Shown here: in pieces, positions 1 to 9,700 of the stretch | How the letters are laid out: each line of letters starts with the position of its first letter | Numbering within the stretch: position 1 is the first letter of the stretch | Assembly (NCBI GenBank): GCA_045601325.1 | Contig: JAZRZI010000016.1 | Span: 1-53,407, forward strand | DNA from: JAZRZI01 sp045601325 | GTDB lineage: Bacteria > Bacillota_I > Bacilli_A > RFN20 > CAG-826 | DNA: 53,407 nucleotides | Reading direction: 5' to 3' | The notes under the pieces: generated by a model | What the model was told of the DNA's origin: nothing | Databases searched by the model: none | The model's input: the letters and a program-made list of their open reading frames with translations, nothing else | Translations under genes and position numbers: made by a program

Positions 1-123
1 ATAACGTAGTTATTGTCCTACTCACCTCTTCGTGCTTTGTAGACCGTTCCTAACGTTATTAATCATATCACGGTTGCCAAACATTTCCGTAAAACGTTTG
101 GGGGTCAGCGCATCGCGCGACCC
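1..123 (+). other. GC-rich foldable leader upstream of lipoprotein
   Basis: Unlike the rest of the window this stretch is GC-rich at its 3' end. Bases 1-7 (ATAACGT) can pair with 53-59. CCAAAC at 77-82 pairs with GTTTGG at 96-101. Bases 102-106 plus 108-111 pair with 115-123 in a 9-bp GC stem with one bulged A and loop ATC. The last stem ends three bases before the Shine-Dalgarno of the gene starting at 136, so it could control translation. I recognise no known riboswitch class, and the window edge cuts the left side. Confidence 0.35.
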
Positions 124-135
124 ATGGAGAAAATT

Positions 136-687
136 ATGAAAAGATTAAATAAGTTATTCATTACTTTAGCATCTATATTTAGCGTTTTCGCTATATTACC
201 TTTATCCGCCTGTAATGGTCAAACCTACACTCTTACTATGGTAAACGAAAACGAAGCTGGAGGAAGTTTAATAGGTGAAGGTGAATATAAACCTGGTAGT
301 GATGTTACCTTGTCTTATATTGCCAATAATGGCTATAAGTTTGATAAATGGAATGTTGATGGCGAAGAAATTAAAACACAATTTAAAACATATACATTTA
401 AAATGCCTAAGAAAGATATAACTGTTACTGGTAACTTTGTTCCCGCAACATATACAGTTGATATTACTAGTGACTCTGCAGTGGCAGAATTCACAGGCGC
501 AGGTACATATGAGTATAACTCTGAAGTTACAGTCACATGTTCTCCAAAGCCAGGTTACTATTTCTTAGGTTGGTATAAAGAGAACAAGGATGGCTTAAGT
601 GGATGCCTTTGCGCAACAACTTCATATACATTCTTAATGCCATCTGAAAACATTAGACTTAAAGTCTCGTTAGTGTATATGAGCTAA
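136..687 (+). CDS. Lipoprotein with two InlB-like (Listeria-Bacteroides) repeats
   Basis: Predicted surface lipoprotein of 183 residues. I place the start at ATG 136, where GGAGA at 126-130 sits six bases upstream; an in-frame ATG at 124 has no such site. A hydrophobic signal segment ends in the lipobox LSAC, so Cys is the likely lipidated residue. Two repeats of about 70 residues follow, each with a G-x-Y-x-x-G-x-x-V-T start and a G-Y-x-F-x-x-W core (GYKFDKW, GYYFLGW), typical of bacterial InlB B-type repeat folds. These act in adhesion or as spacers; no enzyme motif is visible. Similar repeats occur in the surface protein at 31330, so the organism uses this fold repeatedly. Confidence 0.75.
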   Translation: MKRLNKLFITLASIFSVFAILPLSACNGQTYTLTMVNENEAGGSLIGEGEYKPGSDVTLSYIANNGYKFDKWNVDGEEIKTQFKTYTFKMPKKDITVTGNFVPATYTVDITSDSAVAEFTGAGTYEYNSEVTVTCSPKPGYYFLGWYKENKDGLSGCLCATTSYTFLMPSENIRLKVSLVYMS

Positions 688-836
688 TGAATTTCATAAA
701 AAAATTCCCATATATTTAAGAAATATCATATAAGAAGATGATGAACATATATTATCTATCTACGCTTATTGCAATCTCCATTCACTTTGGGAATTAAAAG
801 TGAATAACAAATAATTGGTTTAGGTTTATATAGATA

Positions 837-872
837 TCCATCTCTCTTGTTAATGCAAGCAAGAGAGGTGGA
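837..872 (+). other. Strong hairpin without U-tract
   Basis: TCCATCTCTCTTG at 837-849 pairs with 860-872 over 13 bp with one G-U wobble, around a 10-base loop. No run of T follows, so it is not a standard terminator. It lies 27 bases before the small membrane protein at 900 and could be a leader structure or a protein-binding dyad. The rest of 688-899 is AT-rich with nothing else recognised. Confidence 0.45.
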
Positions 873-899
873 GATAAAAGAAAGGATATATAAATATAT

Positions 900-1151
900 A
901 TGTGCACCAGAAATATTAGAAAGTATTATAAGTTAATGGGATGTATCACCCTTATTATTGCAACCGCAATATTCATTGGTCTTATCGTATTAGTGGTAGA
1001 TCAATTTAAAGGTAACGCTGGTTGGTGGCCTATTACATCTACATTCTTAAATATGTTAGCAACCTTAGTTATGGGCAGTGGTCTTGCTAACTTATTCTAC
1101 TCACATGCTTTACTATTGGAAGATCGTCCATGTGATCATGATATCGACTAG
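900..1151 (+). CDS. Small membrane protein, two predicted TM segments
   Basis: An 83-residue protein with two hydrophobic stretches (roughly residues 13-33 and 45-66) separated by a short loop containing GWWP, and a charged acidic tail. I do not recognise the family. The start ATG at 900 has only a distant AAAGG at 881-885; a later in-frame ATG would remove the basic N-terminus. It stands alone, with a hairpin before it and a terminator after it. The stop codon is embedded in a perfect 7-bp inverted repeat (1140-1146 with 1155-1161). Confidence 0.55.
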   Translation: MCTRNIRKYYKLMGCITLIIATAIFIGLIVLVVDQFKGNAGWWPITSTFLNMLATLVMGSGLANLFYSHALLLEDRPCDHDID

Positions 1152-1170
1152 TTACGATATCTAACTATTT

Positions 1171-1213
1171 AGCATCACTTATGTTATTAAGCATAGGCGG
1201 TGCTTTTCTTTTT
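1171..1213 (+). terminator. Rho-independent terminator of the small membrane protein gene
   Basis: AGCATC pairs with GGTGCT (one G-U) and TTATG with CATA across an imperfect stem, followed by a T-rich run from 1203. Confidence 0.65.
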
Positions 1214-1277
1214 AGTTTACAAATTGGTTGACAAATTTTGATGCGATTCCTATAATAAGTTTACAAATTGGTTTACA
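1214..1277 (+). promoter_or_regulatory. Promoter with twin direct-repeat operator for the first fic gene
   Basis: TTGACA at 1228-1233 and TATAAT at 1251-1256 are 17 bp apart. A 20-base direct repeat (core TTTACAAATTGGTTKACA) occurs at 1214-1233 over the -35 and at 1258-1277 over the start site, one mismatch between copies and 44 bases apart. The second copy ends three bases before the ATG, so no Shine-Dalgarno is present. Confidence 0.7.
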
Positions 1278-1280
1278 GCT

Positions 1281-2531
1281 ATGAAAGATTATAAAGAAAT
1301 ATTTGATAAAATGCTTAAAGAGAAATATTTCACTTCAAAGGAATTACAATACGATAATGAAGTGAGGATATTCATGACTCCTTATGATTATCACGAATTT
1401 CTATCCTATAAAGATAATTTAATAAAAAAAGGTGACAACTTAATTAATAGATTAAATTTAAAATCATTCAATGGAGGATATATTCATTTTTCAAATTGTG
1501 TAGAATTATTAATTCTTCAAAGTTCATATTTAAGAATACTTTCTGAAGACTCTCATAACACCAATGTGCCACTTTCAATTAGAAACATGGATGATATAAC
1601 TCGTTCAAGGATTTATTCAGAAGTTGAAGGCACTTTGAACATCGAATCAGTGCCTACAACTAGAAAAGCAATTGAAGAGTTAGCGATAGGCAAAAGAGAT
1701 CCTAAAACATTAAACGATCAAATCATTAAGAACATGATTGAAGGTGTTGATTTTGTTAATAAACTTCCAGAATTTAATAAAGATAATCTATATGTTTTAT
1801 ATAACATTTTAAGTAAGGGTTGCTTAAGCGAAGAGAATAAATTACATGACGGAGACTATTATCGTTATGATAGTGTAGAAGTTGATAGATATAAAGGTTG
1901 CCCTAATGACAAGATAGAAGAATGCATGGATAGTCTTTTTGATTTTGTTAATGAAGCTCTTAAAAACAAAAATTCTAATATAGGTTACTTATTACCACAT
2001 ATCGTTCATTACTACATAGTCTATATACATCCTTATTTTGATTATAATGGTCGTACTGCTCGTATGGCGTCATATTGGATTTCATTATTGACCAACGGAA
2101 AATTATTCCCTCAAATTGTTTCTGAGACTATTAATCAAACTAAAAGCGAATATTATAATGCATTAAGTGAAACTAGAGACGCTAACAACGATCTAACATA
2201 TTTTTTAATCTATCTATTTAAGATTTCAATTAAATGCTGCCTAACTTATTTAAACATAGAAAATATATGTTTTAAGTTACAAGATGAGCGTATCACATTA
2301 ACTAACACTGAAAAGATGTATCTTAAAAAGATTTTGATATCATCTAAAGGTAAGTTTACTTATGGTGATTTTATTAAATGGATTAATGTAGATATGACTA
2401 AACAAGGCGCGTTAAAAATGCTTAATGGATTTGTTTGTTACAACATCCTAATAGCAGAAACATCGAAATCAAATCAAAAAATATTTTCCATTAACGATGA
2501 GATGATTAAATATGTTATTAAAGGTATCTAA
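1281..2531 (+). CDS. Fic family protein, probable AMP-transferase
   Basis: A 416-residue Fic-domain protein. Fic enzymes usually transfer AMP from ATP to a hydroxyl side chain of a target protein. The active-site loop HPYFDYNGRTAR is at residues 250-261; it keeps the catalytic His and the NGR anion-binding part but has Tyr where the family normally has Gly before Asn. An imperfect inhibitory-like motif (YSEVEG) lies at 112-117. The last 80 residues look like a winged helix, which could bind the twin repeat over its own promoter. It is a single gene, so either a self-inhibited Fic or a toxin with autorepression; I see no antitoxin partner. AMP transfer is family knowledge, the regulation is inference. 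Confidence 0.82.
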   Translation: MKDYKEIFDKMLKEKYFTSKELQYDNEVRIFMTPYDYHEFLSYKDNLIKKGDNLINRLNLKSFNGGYIHFSNCVELLILQSSYLRILSEDSHNTNVPLSIRNMDDITRSRIYSEVEGTLNIESVPTTRKAIEELAIGKRDPKTLNDQIIKNMIEGVDFVNKLPEFNKDNLYVLYNILSKGCLSEENKLHDGDYYRYDSVEVDRYKGCPNDKIEECMDSLFDFVNEALKNKNSNIGYLLPHIVHYYIVYIHPYFDYNGRTARMASYWISLLTNGKLFPQIVSETINQTKSEYYNALSETRDANNDLTYFLIYLFKISIKCCLTYLNIENICFKLQDERITLTNTEKMYLKKILISSKGKFTYGDFIKWINVDMTKQGALKMLNGFVCYNILIAETSKSNQKIFSINDEMIKYVIKGI

Positions 2532-2583
2532 GATGATATCTTTTCTTTTATAAAACTAGTGATATACTTTGTAATCGTTAGTT

Positions 2584-3888
2584 ATGGCAAGTCTAATCAT
2601 TACTATTATTACAATAATAATCATTATAGTTACTTCTATAGTTAAACCATCTATTAAGGTTAAAGGAGCAACTATTAATTTTTATTGGAATATCGCTTTA
2701 TTAGGAGCGGTTATCATATTAGCCTTTGGCTTATTGCCTTTTGATAACTTCACTTCTAACTTAGTGAGCGATAAAGGTATGAATCCTATCAAGATATTAG
2801 TGTTATTCCTATCTATGACATGTATATCTATATTCTTAGATGAATTAGGATTCTTCTCTACTCTTGCAACATATATTCTTAAAAGAACCAATTCATCTCA
2901 AATAAGAATATTTATAACATTCTATATACTTGTGAGTGTTCTCACTATGTTTACTAGTAATGATATTATCATTCTTACTTTAACCCCTTTTATCATTAGC
3001 TTTTGTAAGAAAGCAGGTATATCTCCTATTCCATATTTAGTAGGGGAGTTTATGGCGGCGAATACCTGGAGCATGATATTCATCATAGGTAACCCTACAA
3101 ATATCTATTTAGCAAGCAGCTATGATATAGACTTTGTTAAATATTTCTTAGTGATGGCGATTCCTACATTATTATCAGGATTATTAGAACTATCTTTGTT
3201 ATTACTAGTGTTCCATAGAAGACTAAAAACTAAGATTGGTCATTATTATAAAGAACAACCTAAGTTAGATAAGTTTTTGGTCATCACTGGACTAGTAATA
3301 TTAGGTATATGCACAGTGTTATTAGTAATATCTTCTTATATTAGTTTCTTAGAGATGTGGTATGTTGCTTTAGGATCACTAGTGGTGTTAGTGATAATCA
3401 CTCTTATATATTCTTTAGTGAAACATAAAGCCCCTATAGAATTAGGTAAAACATTTAAAAGAGCACCTTATGAATTAATACCATTCTTACTAAGTATGTT
3501 TGTTATTGCATTAGCAATGAAATATGAAGGATATACCTCTAAAATAGCAGAAGTATTTGGTAACACTAATACGAATGTTATTTATGGATATACATCTTTA
3601 TTAAGTGCGAACTTATTAAATAACATACCTATGAGTGTGATGTACACACACATAATAGAGAATGTATCTGGTAGTGGTTTAAATCCTGCAATATACTCGA
3701 CGATTATAGGTAGCAACATAGGTGCCTTTATCACCCCTATGGGCGCTTTAGCGGGTATTATGTGGATGTCCATATTAAAGGAACATAAAGTGAGATTTTC
3801 TTTCTTAGACTTTATGAAGTATGGAATAGTGATAGGTTTACCAGTCGCGACAGTAGCGATATTCTCACTATTATTAACTGTAAATTAA
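2584..3888 (+). CDS. ArsB/SLC13-type anion permease
   Basis: A 434-residue integral membrane protein with about 10-12 hydrophobic segments. It carries the ion-transporter superfamily hallmark EFMAANTWS followed by IGNPTNIYLA around residues 157-179, and a second half-motif with NNIPMSV and GSNIGAFITPMGALAG near residues 355-395. The inverted two-half layout is typical of ArsB, NhaD and citrate or dicarboxylate carriers. The substrate cannot be read from sequence; no arsR or arsC lies nearby, so I would not call it an arsenite pump. It has its own weak promoter (TATACT around 2571) and no clear Shine-Dalgarno. Confidence 0.8.
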   Translation: MASLIITIITIIIIIVTSIVKPSIKVKGATINFYWNIALLGAVIILAFGLLPFDNFTSNLVSDKGMNPIKILVLFLSMTCISIFLDELGFFSTLATYILKRTNSSQIRIFITFYILVSVLTMFTSNDIIILTLTPFIISFCKKAGISPIPYLVGEFMAANTWSMIFIIGNPTNIYLASSYDIDFVKYFLVMAIPTLLSGLLELSLLLLVFHRRLKTKIGHYYKEQPKLDKFLVITGLVILGICTVLLVISSYISFLEMWYVALGSLVVLVIITLIYSLVKHKAPIELGKTFKRAPYELIPFLLSMFVIALAMKYEGYTSKIAEVFGNTNTNVIYGYTSLLSANLLNNIPMSVMYTHIIENVSGSGLNPAIYSTIIGSNIGAFITPMGALAGIMWMSILKEHKVRFSFLDFMKYGIVIGLPVATVAIFSLLLTVN

Positions 3889-3909
3889 ATTTTATTCAAC
3901 GAACAATAA

Positions 3910-3937
3910 TTGACATAAAATATACAAAATGTATAAT
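3910..3937 (+). promoter_or_regulatory. Promoter of the ATPase/RloB-like pair
   Basis: Consensus TTGACA at 3910-3915 and TATAAT at 3932-3937, spacing 16 bp. A GAGGA Shine-Dalgarno follows before the ATG at 3960. Bases 3912-3929 recur almost exactly at 5748-5765 beyond the second gene. Confidence 0.75.
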
Positions 3938-3959
3938 ATGTGTAAGAGGAATTATTGTC

Positions 3960-5264
3960 ATGAGCAAGATTTTACAAATAACAACGTATGGTTTAAAGAA
4001 TCTAGAAAAGCCAATCGTTTTAGATTTTTCTAATCAAACAATTAATAAAGGCATTAATAAGATTAATTCTGTGAAAGGAATATATGGTTATAATGGCGCT
4101 GGTAAAACAGCGGTTATATCATCTATGAAAATATATAAAAATATAATCTTTGATGCTACATATTTGCTTCAAAACGAAACCAGAAACGAACTTAAATATC
4201 TAATAAATAAAAAGTTAAATATGTTTTTTGTGTCCTGCATTTTTTTAATTGATGACGACACAATTTTAAAGCATAGTATTAAAATCAAAAAAGAACTTAA
4301 TACAGAAACGTATGTCATAGATGAAGAAAAAGTCGAGTTAGTTAATGGCAGGACCTTTAATGATAAAACTGTAACGCTAATTGAAAAGGTTAATAGTGAT
4401 GTTCATTTTAATAGCAACTTAAATAACTATCTTTCTAGTTCTATCTTAAACTTTAACACTGATAACTCATCTATTGTTTCTTCGCTTATCCAAAAAATGA
4501 TCGAAGGAATTAAACAAAATCAATTCAAACCATCAAACTACGAATTGCTATTAATTAAGCTATACATCGCTATGAGCAAAATTGAAGTTTGCGGTTTAAG
4601 CTCAGACGAACATAGAAACTCTGTTATTACAAAAAACCAAATTCTCAGTGTTCTAGCAGATAACGAAAAACTAAAAAGAATTATGTCTGGTCATTATTTT
4701 ACTATCGATACAATCGAAGACACTGTTGAAAAAAGTGAATATGAAGTATATGAGAAAAACATCAAAGGTTTGGAAATGTTTTTAAAACTTTTTAAACCCG
4801 AACTTAAAAGAATTGAATTAGAGAAATTCGAAGATAGAGACTTGTATCATATTAGAAAACATTTTGTGTATTCGGATTATTCTATTGAGTTTGAGTATGA
4901 ATCATCAGGTTTAAAACAATTGGCTAAACTATATTTTTATTTAAAGAAATGTTCTGATGGAAGCATTGTTTTCATTGACGAAATGGATGTTAACATCAAT
5001 TCTGTTTATTTTAATAAATTAATTTCATATTTTACTAACTACGGTAAAGGACAACTGATTTTTACTTCTCATAACATAGAGTCTATGAACGCGATTAAAA
5101 AACAAAGAAGATCAATTGTTGTAATAGGCAACGAAGGTAATACTGATACATGGGTCAGTAGTGGAAATAGGTCACCAATTAATGATTATAATGGTGGTTA
5201 TTTTGAACATTCTCCGATGAATGTTGAAGATTTTGACTTTATTTCTGTTTTCTCTGGAGAATAA
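3960..5264 (+). CDS. AAA-family ATPase, OLD/AbiL-AriA-like, putative phage defence
   Basis: A 434-residue ABC-class (AAA_15/AAA_21) ATPase. Walker A GYNGAGKT is at residues 43-50. Near the C-terminus come an ABC-like signature region (SSGLKQL), Walker B GSIVFIDEMD and a switch HNIESMN. The middle is a charged helical insertion. The next gene starts two bases after the stop and encodes a small TOPRIM/RloB-like protein. ATPase plus TOPRIM-type nuclease is the arrangement of several abortive-infection systems (AbiL, PARIS), where the ATPase senses phage and releases or activates the nuclease. The membership of a defence system is inferred from this pairing. Confidence 0.75.
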   Translation: MSKILQITTYGLKNLEKPIVLDFSNQTINKGINKINSVKGIYGYNGAGKTAVISSMKIYKNIIFDATYLLQNETRNELKYLINKKLNMFFVSCIFLIDDDTILKHSIKIKKELNTETYVIDEEKVELVNGRTFNDKTVTLIEKVNSDVHFNSNLNNYLSSSILNFNTDNSSIVSSLIQKMIEGIKQNQFKPSNYELLLIKLYIAMSKIEVCGLSSDEHRNSVITKNQILSVLADNEKLKRIMSGHYFTIDTIEDTVEKSEYEVYEKNIKGLEMFLKLFKPELKRIELEKFEDRDLYHIRKHFVYSDYSIEFEYESSGLKQLAKLYFYLKKCSDGSIVFIDEMDVNINSVYFNKLISYFTNYGKGQLIFTSHNIESMNAIKKQRRSIVVIGNEGNTDTWVSSGNRSPINDYNGGYFEHSPMNVEDFDFISVFSGE

Positions 5265-5266
5265 TT

Positions 5267-5749
5267 ATGCAACTCATTCTTGTTTTGGAAACTAGAAAAT
5301 CCTGTAACTCCGATTATAGATACATAAAATCTACTTTGGATTATTTTTACAAAACAAGAAATTTTGCAATTAGACCAATATATGCGAAAACTAAAAGTGA
5401 ACTAATTAACAAAAACAAAAGAATAGAAGAAGAGAAAAAACTTTATAAAAGGGAATCTGTTGTTGTTATATGCGCCGATTATGATTCCAATAACGATTCA
5501 TTAAACGGCAAAATAATTTCATACTGTAAAGAAAACAACTTCGATATTGTTTGGATGAATAGAAATATTGAACATGTTTATACTGGTAATGGTTCAGTTA
5601 AAAACAAAGAACAACAATCAAGGGAGTTTTTAAAAAAATCACAAAAGTTTTATGAAACCGCTAAACATTTATCAATAAAAGATGTTGTAAACGTTGTGCC
5701 ATCAAGTAATATTCTTAATGTCTTCGACAAATACTTGCCTAGAAAGTGA
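5267..5749 (+). CDS. RloB/TOPRIM-like small protein, putative effector nuclease
   Basis: A 160-residue protein that begins with a beta strand (LILVLETR), then a helical region, then VVVICADYDSN with a DxD pair at residues about 67-69, and NIEHVY further on. This order of strand, acidic pair and later Glu fits the RloB/TOPRIM fold, though at 160 residues it is shorter than the DUF4435 protein AriB. It is translated directly after the ATPase at 3960 in the same operon, with GGAG overlapping the preceding stop region. The likely role is the toxic nuclease of the pair. It could also be a non-catalytic adaptor, since I cannot align all TOPRIM residues by eye. Confidence 0.55.
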   Translation: MQLILVLETRKSCNSDYRYIKSTLDYFYKTRNFAIRPIYAKTKSELINKNKRIEEEKKLYKRESVVVICADYDSNNDSLNGKIISYCKENNFDIVWMNRNIEHVYTGNGSVKNKEQQSREFLKKSQKFYETAKHLSIKDVVNVVPSSNILNVFDKYLPRK

Positions 5750-5765
5750 CACAAAATATACAAAA
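5748..5765 (+). repeat. Second copy of the promoter-like repeat flanking the defence pair
   Basis: Bases 5748-5765 match 3912-3929 at 17 of 18 positions. Similarity continues loosely to 5782 and includes a possible -10 (TAAGAT 5769-5774) 17 bp from GTGACA at 5746-5751. The repeat overlaps the stop codon of the second gene. No coding sequence follows on this strand before the terminator at 5895, so 5775-5890 is either an untranslated RNA or leftover sequence. Confidence 0.6.
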
Positions 5766-5894
5766 CTGTAAGATTTGTGCAAAAACTATTAACGTATAAA
5801 ATAAGCCATCTAATGGCCAATATCGTATATTAGGAATATTAATTCCTTGAATATATAAAAATGTCTTATTTCGTTTATTAGGCACTTAAAAAAG

Positions 5895-5923
5895 AAATCT
5901 AGCTTTGCGATTAGGCTAGATTT
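5895..5923. terminator. Bidirectional terminator
   Basis: AAATCTAGC at 5895-5903 pairs perfectly with GCTAGATTT at 5915-5923. T-runs flank both sides, so it can serve the plus-strand pair and the minus-strand HAD gene, whose stop codon starts at the next base. Confidence 0.8.
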
Positions 5924-6613
5924 TTATAATATTGACTTAAGTTCTAATAACGATGTGATTTCATAGTCCATTTTCACATCATTATTATGCAAGTTCCTAT
6001 TAGGGTTATAGTAGACTGTTTTCATACCGGCATTCATGCCAGTCATAATATCACTAGTGATGGAGTCTCCTACGATAAGTATTTCTTCTGGCAAATAGGT
6101 ATCATGAACATTTAATCTACCAAATACTTTATCGATGAATTCTTTACTAGGCTTGCTAGCTCCTAATTCTTCAGAGATAAATAGATAATCAAAGTATCTA
6201 ATCATCTTTGCAACTGTTAATCTATTAACTTGTTGCTTATATGGTCCATTAGACGCGACTCCAAGAATATATTTATTTGATAGATATTCTAATATTTCTA
6301 ACGCTCCTTCCATAGGGATTGCGTTACTATGTAAACACTCTCTAAAGTAGGCTTCAAAAGTAGGGCCATCAAAGTTTATTCCTAAAGCATCAAACACCTT
6401 ATTAAATCTAGTGGCTTTTATTTGTTCAAAGGTGATTTCACCTTTTTCTAATGATATCCATAAAGCATCATTGATTTGTTTAAATGTATAAAACATCCAA
6501 TCTTCATATTTCTTGAGATGATATTTTTCAAAGCCTTCTTTCATACATTGCTTAACATATCCATCAAAGCTTAATAATGTGTTATCGATATCAAATAAAA
6601 CGATCTTAATCAT
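5924..6613 (-). CDS. HAD-superfamily hydrolase, YjjG/YfnB-like nucleotidase
   Basis: A 229-residue subfamily IA haloacid dehalogenase-like phosphatase. Motif I is DIDNTLLSF at residues 7-15 (nucleophile Asp), motif II ASNG near 117, motif III Lys in GASKPSKEF, and motif IV GDSITSDIMTGMNAG. The helical cap lies between motifs I and II. Overall pattern and length match the YjjG-type noncanonical pyrimidine nucleotidases, but related phosphatases cannot be excluded. It is a single gene with a terminator immediately after the stop. A -10-like TAATAT sits about seven bases before the ATG, so its mRNA may have little or no leader. Confidence 0.8.
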   Translation of the reverse strand: MIKIVLFDIDNTLLSFDGYVKQCMKEGFEKYHLKKYEDWMFYTFKQINDALWISLEKGEITFEQIKATRFNKVFDALGINFDGPTFEAYFRECLHSNAIPMEGALEILEYLSNKYILGVASNGPYKQQVNRLTVAKMIRYFDYLFISEELGASKPSKEFIDKVFGRLNVHDTYLPEEILIVGDSITSDIMTGMNAGMKTVYYNPNRNLHNNDVKMDYEITSLLELKSIL

Positions 6614-6756
6614 ATGAATAATATTATCTTATTTTTTATACATTTAACTATAAATATTGACTAAAACAAACTAATTATTATCTTTTATTCGTGTATGTCT
6701 TTTGTGCGTATGATATGTTAGTGGTGTGAAATTTAATGAAAAAAGGTGAATTGCTT

Positions 6757-9700
6757 ATGAATAAGAAGTTGAAACGATTTTTAACATTGTCCTCGATATC
6801 TGCTGCATTTGTAGGGATATTAGTTTGCTCTAGTAAGATAGAGTTATATAAAAATGACGCAGTTGAATGTAGTCACGTTGGTTATCACTATGGGTTAGTG
6901 AATGCGACAACTACTGAAGGCGGACATTTTGAATTCTGGACATGTTGTAAATGTCATCAAAACTATTTAATTAAACCTTCTGGCTCATTCACCGATGCTT
7001 CTATTATTCAAAGTGGTGGTTTACCTGCTAGTTGTGCTTTGCCAGCAGGCACTAAATATTACGCTAAAGGGGCCAAGATTAGTAATGACTCTGTCTTTGA
7101 CCCTAAAGTTAACGATATATCATCTTTAGATGGTATGGCTATTTCCTTTGATTTTAAGATGATTGAAAATGGCACGATTGGATTAGCGTTATTCGCTACT
7201 GACTGGGCTAATGTCACTGGTGATATTACATTTACTAAATCAAATGACAATGTTACATGTAATTTAGGTACAGTAACTCCTAAAGATAATGGTTGGTATA
7301 ACGTTATTATCAATAGAAATGATTTTGTTGGTGATGGTTTAGCAAGAGCCACTAATATTGGTATTGTCAGTGGTTTATGGGGTGGTAGTGAGACTGTTGA
7401 TAGTCCAGTTGCTTTAGCGGTTAACTGGGCGACATTCCAAGTTACTTCTCCTACAAGAAAACTAGTTACTGGTAATGACGCAATGTTAAACATTGGTAAA
7501 ATCACTAAAACTGAATTACAAAATAAAGCTTTATCATTCAATGCTTACTTCGGTGCTAGTGGAGATCAAACAATCAAATTTGGTTTATATAAAGATGGTT
7601 GGGATAACTACTTCGCTATCGATTTCTTCTTAAAACGCGTTGGTAGTGGTTATGAATTAAGACAATATGATCCTAATGGCACACCTTTAGCATGCAATGT
7701 TAGCGAAATCGAACCTAACTGGGTAAATGTTGAAGTTGATAGCAGTGAATTTGAAATCAAGAGCGATTACGGAAATAAGATTGTTGTTTGGTCAGATCCA
7801 ACTACATCCTCTAATGGCGTGGATATTAACTCCTTTAAAGCGGTGGATTATGTCCCTGTTATTTCTAGAACATATAATGTTGATGATGCAAATATTCAAA
7901 CCTTCACAAATATTATTATGATGAAGGATTTAATTAATACCGGTGCTTATACATTTAATGTGAAGATGACACCTAACACAACTTCTAAGTTCACATTTAT
8001 GAATGGTAACTGGTCTAACTTTGGTACATCTATTTTCTATTCAGATAGTAGCGGAAACATATCCTGTTATCATGAAGATAGCAAAACCAATCCTAAAGGT
8101 AAGTTAACTAGATTATCTAGTGGATGGACTAATGTCATCTTTAACGAAAGTGATTTCACAGGTGATGGTAGAAGCGCGGATGGTGCGGAAGGTGTTAACT
8201 ATGTTTTCGTACAAAATGGTGCGATTACAATCGATGAAGCTTCGTGCAAATATTGTTCACCTTATGTAGAAACTGGTGTGACATTTGCTACTGGTGTTAC
8301 TATCGACCATAACTCTTGGGATAGCGGTCATAGAAACTTCTCTTATGTTAAAGATCACGTATTAAGAGTTGATACATGCTTAGCGTTTGATTTCAAACCA
8401 GTTGGTAATGGTAACATTACAATGTCTTTACTTGCAGATACGTGGGCAAATATATCAGGTAACTTTGTTATCACTAAAAATGGTGATGATATTTCTTGTG
8501 ATTACCCAGATTCAGTAATCATCGCTAGAGAAGATGGTTGGTATTCTATTTATTTACCTGCACCTTTATTAGGTGATGGTATTGATTCAGCTTGGACTCC
8601 ACTTTGTAAGGTATTTAGCCAAGCTGGTTATAGCGGTACTTCTTTCACAATTAACTTTGATTCTATTCATATCGCTCATTCTTCATTCTTAGGTGGTAAG
8701 ATTGAACTTTCTAAAGGAGAAGGTTGCTCTGTTGCTTTTGAAAATGTCGGTGCAGCTTATTATAGAGTTTATGATGATAATTCCAATAACCCAGTTGTAG
8801 TTATTAATGGCGATACAAGTTCACCTAGCTTTAGCTACACTCCTGAAGTTGTGGGTCAACATGAAATATACGTTGAAGCATTTAACGATAATAATAAAAA
8901 GATTGCTACATCTAGTAAAATTATGTCCGTAGAAGTGGAACCAGTATTTAGCTACGCTCCTTTCTCTTCTCACTTCTATATCTATAAAGCTGATATGGCT
9001 AAATACGGTATCACTCAAGCTTTATGGGATAAAGCCGCTAGTGAACAAGGTTCAGGCCAAGATGGATATTACTTCTTCTTAGATAAAGATTTAAACTGGA
9101 CCACTAATGGTGCGCTTTCAGGAACGAGCGATAGTTATGATATTAGAGATGAAGTTGACTTCTCTAATTCCATATATTTAGACACAATTATTTCTTTACT
9201 AAAAGAAACAGGACAAAATGTTGTATTATTACACACTAAATACGCAATGGTGGAACAATATACAGGTTGGTCATGGTGGTATAAGAATGATTCTAATAAC
9301 GCATGTAAACGTTATATGGATGCTTTCTGGAATCATGGTATGAAATGTATCATCAGCGATGGTGCAATCTACAACACTTTAAATGCTTTAGGTAGAGATA
9401 CCGCTAGTGAAGCTGATAAACAAAGCATTAAAACAAATGTCCAAAATGTTGTTACTAGTCGTTTGCTACACAGTAATTCTGGCGAAAGTAACTTACAAAA
9501 CTTATTATTCCATAAGGGATTCTATGGCTTGAATGTTTGCGATGAACCATTCCCAAATAGCAGAGCTATCTATGGAGTTGGTTATATGTCACAAACTATT
9601 AATTCCATCTATGCTAATCATGGTTTATTCAAAGGCAAGACAAAACCAGTAGTCTTTACTTGTTTATTACCATACGCTAAAAACATCGATGTATTTAATA

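Noticed and set aside
2584..3888. Arsenite efflux pump
   Set aside because: Only the general ArsB/SLC13 fold is visible; no arsenic gene lies nearby.
5746..5774. A certain second promoter driving a gene downstream of the RloB-like gene
   Set aside because: Boxes are imperfect and no reading frame follows on that strand; kept only as a repeat and possible RNA promoter.
7059..7541. Long minus-strand reading frame opposite the 6757 gene
   Set aside because: It lies wholly inside a strongly supported gene, has no ribosome site and its composition is that of an antisense frame.
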